From the NCBI GenBank assembly GCA_037445115.1, contig JBBILC010000051.1, positions 1 to 30,832 of the forward strand: a DNA stretch of 30,832 nucleotides, written 5' to 3'. The notes below the pieces were generated by a model. It did not search any database. It saw nothing but the letters and a program-made list of their open reading frames with translations, and was not told the origin of the DNA. Shown here in pieces: positions 24,093 through 30,832 of this stretch. The stretch's first letter is position 1; every line of letters starts with the position of its first letter. The stretch is from Trichothermofontia sp037445115. GTDB lineage: Bacteria > Cyanobacteriota > Cyanobacteriia > B231. Position numbers and translations under genes: made by a program.

Positions 24093-24565
24093 TATCCCCT
24101 GGGCATTCTCTGCCAGCCAATTCGTGATTTCTCGCTTTTTTTTTCAACTAACTCCGGATCGGTTTTAGAATTGCGCTTCTGGGACTTCTTCCAGCTCAAG
24201 CCAGCCTCGCTAAACAAGGCATAGTAACTCTCGCGTGACTTAAACACCACTTGGTAAACAGCTTCCAGATGGTCGCGCAGTTCGCTCAACTGCCAGTAAC
24301 TCTTACTCTTTAACCACGTGATGACTTCTTGCCGCTGGCGCGGTGTTAAATATCCCGCTGAACCTTGGTACTGTAACTTTAGGCCCTCGATCCCACGCTC
24401 AACATAGCACTGAGTCCATTTGCTAATGAACCCGGAACTGACCCCTAAACTAGCCTGAATCTGTCGATGTTTGAAGCCTTGGAGATACATCTGCACGGCA
24501 ATGGCACGTTTACTTTCGCGGGCATCAGGATTAGACTGGATAAATGTGGTCAGCTCGTCTTGCAT
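24092..24565 (-). CDS. IS630-type transposase, DNA-binding part (first frame)
   Basis: 157 residues with helix-turn-helix segments: AIAVQMYLQGFKHRQIQASLG followed by VSSGFISKW, then a second helical module (TPRQRQEVITWL) and SWKKSQKRNSKTDPE. After the A-run the frame goes VEKKSEKSRIGW and stops. The -1 frame instead continues VEKKKREITNWLAENAQGIVSGDL into the catalytic part, so the natural product is a fusion by slippage on GAAAAAAAAAG. The start ATG at 24565 lies about 35 bases inside the right inverted repeat. Confidence 0.85.
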   Translation of the reverse strand: MQDELTTFIQSNPDARESKRAIAVQMYLQGFKHRQIQASLGVSSGFISKWTQCYVERGIEGLKLQYQGSAGYLTPRQRQEVITWLKSKSYWQLSELRDHLEAVYQVVFKSRESYYALFSEAGLSWKKSQKRNSKTDPELVEKKSEKSRIGWQRMPRG

Positions 24566-24726
24566 GATGGTGACTAGCCTAGATAGACTTCCTTGTCCAT
24601 TGTCTCACAAATCATCTAGGATTGCTATAGCATGGACTCGAAAGACCAGACCAGACCTCCGAGATTTAAACCTCGGAGGTCTATCTAGGGACGACTGCCC
24701 CTGCTGCTGTTTTGGAACCGTGTGTC

Positions 24727-26115
24727 ATGGACATTGTAACGACCTCCCGTCGAAACCCCGATCGCGCCGAGTTGCAGGAACTGGTGCGATCGCAGGTGCA
24801 GACGCTTCTGGAGCGATCGCAATTTGAAGCAGCCAAAACAATTTTGCAACCCGTACAGCCAGCGGATATTGCCGATGTTATTGAATCGCTTCCCAGCCAT
24901 TTACAGGCGATCGCCTTTCGGCTCCTGGCCAAGGACGAGGCGATTACGGTTTATGAGTACCTGGATACCCCGATCCAGGAAGCGCTGTTAGAGGATTTCA
25001 AGCATCCGGAAGTGCTGGACATTATCAATCAGATGTCACCGGACGATCGCGTGCGTCTGTTGGACGAGATGCCCGCCAAAGTTGTGCGGCAATTGTTCCA
25101 CCACCTGAGTCCAGAGGAACGGGAAGCCACAGCCTTGCTGTTGGGATATAAGCCCGAAACGGCTGGCCGGATCATGACGACCGAATACGTGTCATTTAAG
25201 GAGGATATGACGGCAGAACAAGCCCTAGAGCGAGTACGTCAGGTTGCGAAGACGATCGAAACCATCTACACCCTCTATGTGACCGATGCCTCCCGCCACC
25301 TGAGCGGAATTTTATCCCTCCGGGAGCTGGTGGTGACCCAACCAGCCCAACCCATTCGGGACATCATGACCCGTGATGTGATTTCGGTGCATACTGACAC
25401 GGACCAGGAGGAAGTGGCCCGAACCCTTCAACACTACGACTTTCTCGCTGTCCCTGTGGTTGACTCTGAACAGCGCCTCGTTGGAATTGTCACGGTGGAT
25501 GATGTCCTGGATATTTTGGAAGATGAGGCCACCGAAGATATTTACACGGCTGGGGGGGTGCAGGCCAAGGGGGATGATTACTTCAAAACCGACCTCCTCA
25601 CGGTGGCCCGGAAGCGGGTGGTTTGGCTCTTTGTTTTGTTGATTACCAATACTTTGACCAGTGGCGTCATTCATGCCCAGGAAGATGTTCTTACCCAGGT
25701 GATTGCCCTAGCGGCCTTTATCCCCCTGCTCATTGATACGGGTGGCAATGTTGGCTCCCAATCGTCCACGGTGGTGATTCGGGGGCTGAATACGGAGGAT
25801 GTGCGGATGAGTGATGTTGCCAGAATCGTTAGTCGTGAGGCGATCGCGGGCACGTTCCTGGGGCTGATGCTAGGGGCGATTGTGACGGGGTGGGCCTATG
25901 TCCTGCAACGGGACCTCCTCGTCGGGATTGCGGTGGGATCAAGCCTCTTGGTGGTTTCAATTTTGGCGGCGGTGGCGGGTTCGGGCTTGCCCTTCCTGTT
26001 TAAGGCCCTCAAGTTTGACCCGGCCCTGATGTCGGCTCCGTTTATCACAACCGCCGTTGATGTCCTAGGCGTCAGTATTTATCTGGGTATTGCTCGCTGG
26101 TTATTTCAGATCTAA
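24727..26115 (+). CDS. mgtE: Magnesium transporter MgtE
   Basis: 462 residues from ATG 24727 (a TTG at 24712 would add five). Domain order: the cytoplasmic N domain of superhelical repeats (about 20-125, with LPSHLQAIAFRLL and SPDDRVRLLDEMP), two CBS domains (about 130-255, TTEYVSFKEDMTAEQAL and IMTRDVISVHTDTDQEEVA) that sense Mg and gate the channel, then five membrane helices with the pore motif DTGGNVGSQSS and the ending of the last helix. It admits Mg2+ through the inner membrane. It follows the IS element on the plus strand and converges on ndhJ. Confidence 0.95.
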   Translation: MDIVTTSRRNPDRAELQELVRSQVQTLLERSQFEAAKTILQPVQPADIADVIESLPSHLQAIAFRLLAKDEAITVYEYLDTPIQEALLEDFKHPEVLDIINQMSPDDRVRLLDEMPAKVVRQLFHHLSPEEREATALLLGYKPETAGRIMTTEYVSFKEDMTAEQALERVRQVAKTIETIYTLYVTDASRHLSGILSLRELVVTQPAQPIRDIMTRDVISVHTDTDQEEVARTLQHYDFLAVPVVDSEQRLVGIVTVDDVLDILEDEATEDIYTAGGVQAKGDDYFKTDLLTVARKRVVWLFVLLITNTLTSGVIHAQEDVLTQVIALAAFIPLLIDTGGNVGSQSSTVVIRGLNTEDVRMSDVARIVSREAIAGTFLGLMLGAIVTGWAYVLQRDLLVGIAVGSSLLVVSILAAVAGSGLPFLFKALKFDPALMSAPFITTAVDVLGVSIYLGIARWLFQI

Positions 26116-26155
26116 AGGCGGTTAACGGGATGCATGGGGCTTTGCTCACCGGTGC

Positions 26156-26286
26156 TTGTGGGGTAGGCATCCTGCCTGCTCTGATGCCAATGGGCCAGTG
26201 CGAATACAGATGGCTGGATGTTGTGGGGTAGGCATCCTGCCTGCTCTGATGCCAATGGGACAGCCCAGAGGGCCATCCCACAAGAT
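26156..26286. repeat. Direct repeats between convergent mgtE and ndhJ
   Basis: Two exact copies of a 39-base unit lie at 26156-26194 and 26221-26259 (TTGTGGGGTAGGCATCCTGC at the start, GATGCCAATGGG at the end). The block begins CTTGTGGGG and ends TCCCACAAG, so its outer ends are inverted. The core GGTAGGCATCCTGCC is the complement of units in the array at 10268-10385, so this is a dispersed repeat family. It could form a hairpin between the two convergent transcripts. Confidence 0.8.
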
Positions 26287-26318
26287 ACCTGACTTCAATT
26301 CAGAAAGAGCCGTTTGCC

Positions 26319-26837
26319 TTAGTAGGCATCCTGGAGTTCAAAGAAGTCGGGGGAGATATAGTCCTTGCGCAAGGGCCAGCCCACCCAGTCTTCGGGCATC
26401 AGGATACGCTTTAGGTTGGGATGCCCTTCATAGACAATCCCAAACATGTCATAGCTCTCCCGCTCCTGCCAGTCGGCCCCCTTCCAGATCCAGTAGACCG
26501 ACGGCACACGGGGATCTTCACGGGGGAGGAACACTTTTAGACGTACTTCCTCTGGCCGATCGACGTTATCTTGAACCTTGATTAGGTGATAGAAACTCAC
26601 CAGTTGATCGCCTGGACCCACATCATAGGCCCCCTGACACTGGAGACAGTTAAAGCCATAGGCATAGAGGGCCGTCGCGATCGGTAACAGCACATCGCGA
26701 TCGATCTTCAGGATCTCCACCCCCAGGTGATCGCGATCGAGGGCCTCATGGTCGAAGCCATTAGCCGTTAGCCAACTGGAAACCGGACCCGCTTCGACAA
26801 TTTCGCTGCTTGCTTGGGGTTGATTCTCTTCAGCCAC
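26319..26837 (-). CDS. ndhJ: NDH-1 subunit J
   Basis: 172-residue 30-kDa-type (NuoC-like) subunit of the thylakoid NDH-1 complex, which takes electrons from ferredoxin into plastoquinone for respiration, cyclic electron flow and CO2 uptake. The signature ERESYDMFGIVYEGHPNLKR and the ending PLRKDYISPDFFELQDAY are visible. The start is GTG 26837, eight bases inside the end of ndhK, preceded by AGGAGG six bases upstream. Third gene of the ndhC-ndhK-ndhJ cluster. Confidence 0.96.
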   Translation of the reverse strand: MAEENQPQASSEIVEAGPVSSWLTANGFDHEALDRDHLGVEILKIDRDVLLPIATALYAYGFNCLQCQGAYDVGPGDQLVSFYHLIKVQDNVDRPEEVRLKVFLPREDPRVPSVYWIWKGADWQERESYDMFGIVYEGHPNLKRILMPEDWVGWPLRKDYISPDFFELQDAY

Positions 26838-27594
26838 GATCGACCTCCTGGGGTTGGGCAGTTGCAGAAGCTGCTAGGGCGGGGGGAATGGGCACCCCGA
26901 TCGCCGCTGCCAGTTCGGGACTGGGTGCTTGCCGGGTGGGGGATTGCAAATAGGTTCCGGTCAAAATCGGGGGCACCACCTTCATCTGGTGCGATCGCGT
27001 ATAGATGCGTGGCGTTGGCCCAAAGCTAGCCCGTTCCTGCAAGGACTCGTTGGCAATTTTCTTGCGCAGTTTGATGATGGCATCGAAAATCGCCTCCGGT
27101 CGCGGCGGACAACCGGGAATATAGACATCCACCGGAATTAACTTATCCACCCCGCGCACCGCTGTGGGGGAATCCATGCTGAACATGCCACCGGTAATGG
27201 TGCAAGCCCCCATCGCGATCACGTATTTGGGATCGGGCATTTGCTCGTAGAGGCGCACTAGGGCCGGGGCCATTTTCATCGTAATTGTGCCCGCCGTAAT
27301 GATCAGGTCCGCCTGCCGGGGACTGGCCCGTGGGACCAGACCGAAGCGATCGAAGTCAAACCGGGAGCCAATCAGGGCGGCAAATTCAATAAAACAACAG
27401 GCCGTCCCATACATCATCGGCCAGAGGCTCGACAGGCGCACCCAGTTGTGGAGGTCATCGAGCGTGGTCAAAATCACATTTTCTGACAGGTCTTGGGTCA
27501 CCTGGGGAGGATGGGCCACCGGGTTGATTAAGCGCTCAGCCGTTAGATGGGGGGTGTCGAGGGGGGTGGCTTGTTGATCAGACTTTATGACCAT
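26830..27594 (-). CDS. ndhK: NDH-1 subunit K
   Basis: 254 residues from ATG 27594; the frame is open farther upstream, inside ndhC, but the family start MVIKSDQ and the overlap fit 27594. This is the NuoB-like subunit holding the N2 [4Fe-4S] cluster: cysteines in YGTACCFIEF, GACTITGG and IPGCPPRPEA are all present. The Ala/Pro-rich tail after SHQMKVVPPIL is typical of cyanobacteria. It overlaps ndhC by ten bases (ATGGTCATAA) and ndhJ by eight, so the three subunits are translationally coupled. Confidence 0.96.
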   Translation of the reverse strand: MVIKSDQQATPLDTPHLTAERLINPVAHPPQVTQDLSENVILTTLDDLHNWVRLSSLWPMMYGTACCFIEFAALIGSRFDFDRFGLVPRASPRQADLIITAGTITMKMAPALVRLYEQMPDPKYVIAMGACTITGGMFSMDSPTAVRGVDKLIPVDVYIPGCPPRPEAIFDAIIKLRKKIANESLQERASFGPTPRIYTRSHQMKVVPPILTGTYLQSPTRQAPSPELAAAIGVPIPPALAASATAQPQEVDRG

Positions 27595-27947
27595 TCCAAT
27601 GCTCCTTTCCGCCAAGCGTAAATCAGGGCAACAACCAAAATCGCGATAAAAATCAAGGCTTCGATGAAGGCCAGAACTCCCAACTGGTGAAAGGCCACGG
27701 CCCACGGGTAGAGAAACACCGTCTCCACATCGAAAATCACGAAGACCAGGGCGAACATATAGTAGCGGATATTAAATTGAATCCAGGCTCCCCCAATCGG
27801 CTCCATGCCCGACTCATAGGTGAGGAGCCGTTCGGCCCCTTTCCGGCGAGGACGGACCAACGCTGACCCCCCAAGGGCAAGGACGGGAACCAGGCCCGCA
27901 AGGATCAGGAAGCCGAGAAAATATTCATAACCACTGAGGACAAACAC
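27585..27947 (-). CDS. ndhC: NDH-1 subunit C (NuoA-like, subunit 3)
   Basis: 120-residue membrane subunit with three transmembrane helices: YEYFLGFLILAGLVPVLALG, YYMFALVFVIFDVETVFLYPWA and the third near IEALIFIAILVVALIYAW. The loop TYESGMEPIGGAWIQFNIRYY is the NuoA/ND3 signature near the quinone site. The start is GTG at 27947. First gene of the ndhC-ndhK-ndhJ cluster; the space upstream to the hybrid kinase is only about 46 bases, so the promoter may lie within the preceding gene. Confidence 0.96.
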   Translation of the reverse strand: MFVLSGYEYFLGFLILAGLVPVLALGGSALVRPRRKGAERLLTYESGMEPIGGAWIQFNIRYYMFALVFVIFDVETVFLYPWAVAFHQLGVLAFIEALIFIAILVVALIYAWRKGALEWS

Positions 27948-27993
27948 CGTGCTGAGCCTCGTTGAGTTGACTTGTTGTTACATCTTTACATTT

Positions 27994-30832
27994 TTACATC
28001 TTAGTTGCCCCCTCTGGACCATCACGGATGCTGGCGCTAGGAATTTTTTCCGATGAGTTAGTCTTGAGGGCCGCTTGCACTAGTTCCAAGATCACATCAA
28101 AGCGAAAGTTGTAGAGCAGGCTGTTTAGGGCTTGCTGTAGGGTAGCTTGGGCTGCGGGAAGTGCCTGTATCAATTGCGTCACTTGCTTGCCATCTGCCCC
28201 TGCTGCGGCCTTCTGTAAGGTCTGTAGCCAAGGTATGGGCCTTTGTCGCAATGCCTCGATCAGGGAGAGATGGTTACTGGGAGCGGGGAGTCGGTGAGTG
28301 GGGACTGGGGTAACCTCTGGCTCTGGGGCATAGGTATACACCACCCCTAGGTGTTGGGCCACTTTCTCGAATAGGGTGGTTTCCTGGAAGGGCTTGCGCA
28401 TGAAGTCATCACAGCCAACCGCCAAAACTCGCGATCGATCTTCTTCAAAAGCACTGGCCGTGAGGGCAATAATCACCGTCTGCNNNNNNNNNNNNNNNNG
28501 TTGGGATTTGATGTATTGGGTGGCCTGGTATCCATCCAGGACCGGCATCCGCATGTCCATCCAGATCAAGTGGGGCTGCCAGGTTGACCAGAGGTCGATC
28601 GCCTGTTGACCGTTTTCCGCCTCACGGACCTCGAATCCAACGGGGGCCAGCAGTTTGCGTAGCAGTTGTCGGTTGATTTCCCGATCGTCCACGACGAGGA
28701 TGCGATAGGCAGGTTGGCCCGGTGCCAGACCGAGGATAAGGCGGGTGGGGGGCGCAACAGGGCTAGAGGGGGCAGTGGCCTGGTTGACCCATAGCTCAAA
28801 CCAAAAGGTGGAGCCATCACCGAGCGTGCTATCAACCTGAATTTGCCCGCCCAATAACGCCACAAACTGGCGGCTAATTGCCAAGCCGAGGCCCGTCCCT
28901 TCCAGGGCACGACTGCCCACCTCGGTTTGGGTAAAGGGGTCAAAAATGCGTTGTAGATCTTCCGACGCAATGCCTGGCCCCGTATCCCGGATCGTAAACC
29001 GGAGTTTGCCTGGGAGGCGAGGGTTGAGGGAATCTGCGATCGCGGCGGGCACGGGGGTGTGATCGTCGGCGGGCGCGGTTACCCATTCCACCTGGAACGT
29101 GACCTGGCCGACCTGAGTGAATTTAATGGCATTACCCAGGAGGTTGATGAGCACCTGGCGTAATTTTTTCGCATCGGTTTCCACAAATTGCGGCAATTTC
29201 TGGTCCCGCTCAAACTGGAGATGCAAGCCCTTGAGATCCGCCCGCAGACGAAACATGGTTTCCAGGGTGTCGATCAAATCATAGAGATCGAAGACGGTGC
29301 CATTCAAGGCAAGCTGACCCGCTTCGATTTTAGACATATCTAAAATGTCATTGATCAGATCCAACAACCCCAGACTACTGCGCTGGACAATGCCGATATT
29401 TTCCTTTTGCTCTTCGGATAGTGCCGTATCGCGGCCCATGATCTGGGAAAAGCCAATGATGGCATTCAAGGGGGTGCGCAACTCATGGCTCATGTTGGCT
29501 AGAAACTGGCTTTTGGCATGGTTAGCCACCTCTGCTGATTCCTTAGCCTTGCGTAGCTCATAGGTCCGTTGCTCAACCCGATCCTCTAGCTCCTCAAAGC
29601 AGGATTGCAGTTGCTTGGACATCTGATTAAAGGACTGGGCGAGGGATTCGAGTTCCTGAATGCCCTGTATTTGGACAGTTTGCTCTAATTGTCCGGTCGC
29701 GATCGCTTGGGAAGCGCGATCGAGGCGTTGGATCGGCCTTACAATAAAACCAGAGGTGACCACCCCCAGCGCAATGGCTCCTCCCAGGGCTAAAACACAA
29801 AGGACAATCGTGCGTTGGGTATTGCGGTTAATTTCGGCCATAAAATCCGCTTCCGGCACCACAATCACAATCAGCCACGACAACCCCTGATGGTCCCTGA
29901 AGGGCACCACCTGGAGAAATTGGCGCTGACCAGCGAGGGCGAAATCCAGTTGTTGGGGGGTCTGAATGTGATCAAGAGCTTGGAAGTGGGTGAGGAGATA
30001 TTTCGTACTGGACCTGAGTAAGGGATCGGGGGCTTCCGTCGCTGCAATCCGTTGGGCTTTCCCACCTTGCACCGTGAAGGGTTGGGGTAGGGTGGAACTG
30101 GCGACAATGAACCCGACGTCGTCAATAATGAAAGTTTGTCCCGTTTTCCCCACTTCGAGGGTGCGCAAAAAGTCGCTGATACTCGTCAAAAAGATATTGT
30201 TTCCCAAAACCCCCATAAGCTGACCGTTCGCATCCCGAACTGGAACACTAGAGGGCAGGGTAACTTGGGGATAGGCATGATAGGTAAAAATTTTCCCCCA
30301 AACCGGTTTACCAGCCTTCAATGCCGCAGGGTACCAGGGACGTTCTTTAATAATAAAGTTAGGTGTCTCCTGCACCAATTGCAAGGGATTTCCCTGGGAA
30401 TCAAGGGTATAGAAGCGAATGATATTGTTGGTCGATCGTCCCGATCGCATCATTTGTAAAGAGTTGGGTTGCATCTCACCCACCCCAATAAACTCCTCGG
30501 CTTCACTGCCATAGAAGGTAACAACGTGATCAAAAATTTGCTGTTGTTTGAGAAAATACTGCTTGAGTTGATCAAAGTCATTGACATCCAGGTTGCCTAG
30601 CTCAATATCATTCAACGTGATCTTGAGAATCAGGGGAGGGACGGCTAAAAATTCCGTCAGCTTTTGCTGAATCCGTACCGCAACTTCTTCACGGAGTTGG
30701 GTTGCAATGGTATTGACTGCCCGCTGGCCATTCCGAAAAGATAGATAGCCAATCAAACCCACGATCGCTGTTACTTGCAAGACAGAAGTGTTGAATGATA
30801 GGAAATGTGTTAAAAAATAGCCTCTAATCGTG
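27994..30832 (-). CDS. Hybrid sensor histidine kinase with periplasmic Cache-type domain (5' end beyond right edge)
   Basis: The frame remains open to the window edge, with TIRGYFLTHFLSFNTSVLQV before the first hydrophobic segment, so the start lies outside. Visible parts: a Cache-type sensor (DANGQLMGVLGNNIFLT, GKTGQTFIIDDVGFIVASS), a second membrane helix (VLCVLALGGAIALGVVTSGF), HAMP (IQRLDRASQAIATGQL), a coiled coil, HisKA with the phospho-His in FLANMSHELRTPLNAI, ATPase boxes LLGNAIKFT, TGPGIA and GTGLGLAISR, then a receiver with D in HLIWMDMRMPVLDG and K in FMRKPF, and an Hpt-like helical end. Sixteen Ns (28484-28499) interrupt the receiver after IKSQ, but the frame holds across them. 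Signal and target unknown; phosphorelay likely internal. Confidence 0.9.
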   Translation of the reverse strand, partial: TIRGYFLTHFLSFNTSVLQVTAIVGLIGYLSFRNGQRAVNTIATQLREEVAVRIQQKLTEFLAVPPLILKITLNDIELGNLDVNDFDQLKQYFLKQQQIFDHVVTFYGSEAEEFIGVGEMQPNSLQMMRSGRSTNNIIRFYTLDSQGNPLQLVQETPNFIIKERPWYPAALKAGKPVWGKIFTYHAYPQVTLPSSVPVRDANGQLMGVLGNNIFLTSISDFLRTLEVGKTGQTFIIDDVGFIVASSTLPQPFTVQGGKAQRIAATEAPDPLLRSSTKYLLTHFQALDHIQTPQQLDFALAGQRQFLQVVPFRDHQGLSWLIVIVVPEADFMAEINRNTQRTIVLCVLALGGAIALGVVTSGFIVRPIQRLDRASQAIATGQLEQTVQIQGIQELESLAQSFNQMSKQLQSCFEELEDRVEQRTYELRKAKESAEVANHAKSQFLANMSHELRTPLNAIIGFSQIMGRDTALSEEQKENIGIVQRSSLGLLDLINDILDMSKIEAGQLALNGTVFDLYDLIDTLETMFRLRADLKGLHLQFERDQKLPQFVETDAKKLRQVLINLLGNAIKFTQVGQVTFQVEWVTAPADDHTPVPAAIADSLNPRLPGKLRFTIRDTGPGIASEDLQRIFDPFTQTEVGSRALEGTGLGLAISRQFVALLGGQIQVDSTLGDGSTFWFELWVNQATAPSSPVAPPTRLILGLAPGQPAYRILVVDDREINRQLLRKLLAPVGFEVREAENGQQAIDLWSTWQPHLIWMDMRMPVLDGYQATQYIKSQXXXXXXQTVIIALTASAFEEDRSRVLAVGCDDFMRKPFQETTLFEKVAQHLGVVYTYAPEPEVTPVPTHRLPAPSNHLSLIEALRQRPIPWLQTLQKAAAGADGKQVTQLIQALPAAQATLQQALNSLLYNFRFDVILELVQAALKTNSSEKIPSASIRDGPEGATKM
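28484..28499. other. Assembly gap (16 N)
   Basis: Undetermined bases inside the receiver domain of the hybrid kinase. Family sequences have a short variable loop here between IKS and the TVIIALTA strand, so the gap size looks about right, but the true length is unknown. Confidence 0.95.

Larger units (their letters stand above)
23446..24629 (-). mobile_element. IS630-type insertion sequence with nested MITE-like copy of its ends
   Basis: The outer ends are 29-base inverted repeats: TATAGCAATCC...TTTGTAAGACA at 23446-23474 and the complement TGTCTCACAAATC...GGATTGCTATA at 24601-24629. The outer TA may be the TA duplication typical of IS630/Tc1-mariner insertion. Inside are two transposase reading frames. 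A further end-like copy at 23521-23547 faces the left end, so 23446-23547 forms a 102-base MITE-like unit at the 3' end of the transposase. A partial end copy (TATAGCAATCC plus eight bases) also lies at 23426-23444, just outside. Confidence 0.85.

Noticed and set aside
28376..28609. Open frame on the plus strand across the N run
   Set aside because: It is the complement of the receiver domain of the hybrid kinase and is bridged only by unknown bases.

Overview
The window is cyanobacterial chromosomal DNA. The evidence is the many HIP1 palindromes (GCGATCGC), a geranylgeranyl reductase of the chlorophyll pathway, the NDH-1 cluster ndhC-ndhK-ndhJ, and several small-protein families that are mostly cyanobacterial. 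It looks like a draft assembly: 16 N bases lie inside one gene, and genes run off both ends. The genus cannot be fixed from the sequence alone.

Left flank (1-5.1 kb): a trehalose-synthase-like gene cut by the window edge diverges from 4-alpha-glucanotransferase (malQ). Next come a cation-efflux-like membrane protein with degenerate metal ligands, a single-domain response regulator, a repeat-bearing spacer, and chlP read from a TTG start.

Accessory island (5.1-17.5 kb), wrapped around the housekeeping repair gene mfd: an IS605-type right-end scar, a zinc-less YgiT/MqsA-like antitoxin, a small cyanobacterial protein, two antitoxin/PIN-toxin pairs, and two decayed 3' ends of NACHT genes. An intact NACHT NTPase with a multi-pass C-terminal membrane region follows. 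Upstream of it, on the same strand, lies a small helical protein with a one-base frameshift. Its C-terminal tail repeats the N-terminal motif of the NACHT protein. This is the layout of bacterial NLR/effector pairs that signal through amyloid motifs, and it is the most interesting object here. Beyond mfd lie hicB-hicA (hicA has a GTG start), a DUF433 antitoxin next to a protein resembling the uracil-DNA glycosylase fold instead of its usual toxin, a DUF6887-like protein, a small protein overlapping a retropepsin-like aspartic protease, and a truncated second hicB. A tRNA-Gly(GCC) closes the island.

Right flank (18-30.8 kb): a CHASE3-PAS-PAS histidine kinase, a SpoIID/LytB-domain protein, prmA, a VOC/glyoxalase protein, an IS630-type element with a frameshifted two-frame transposase and a nested MITE-like copy of its ends, the magnesium transporter mgtE, ndhJ/ndhK/ndhC with overlapping reading frames, and a hybrid histidine kinase that runs off the right edge.
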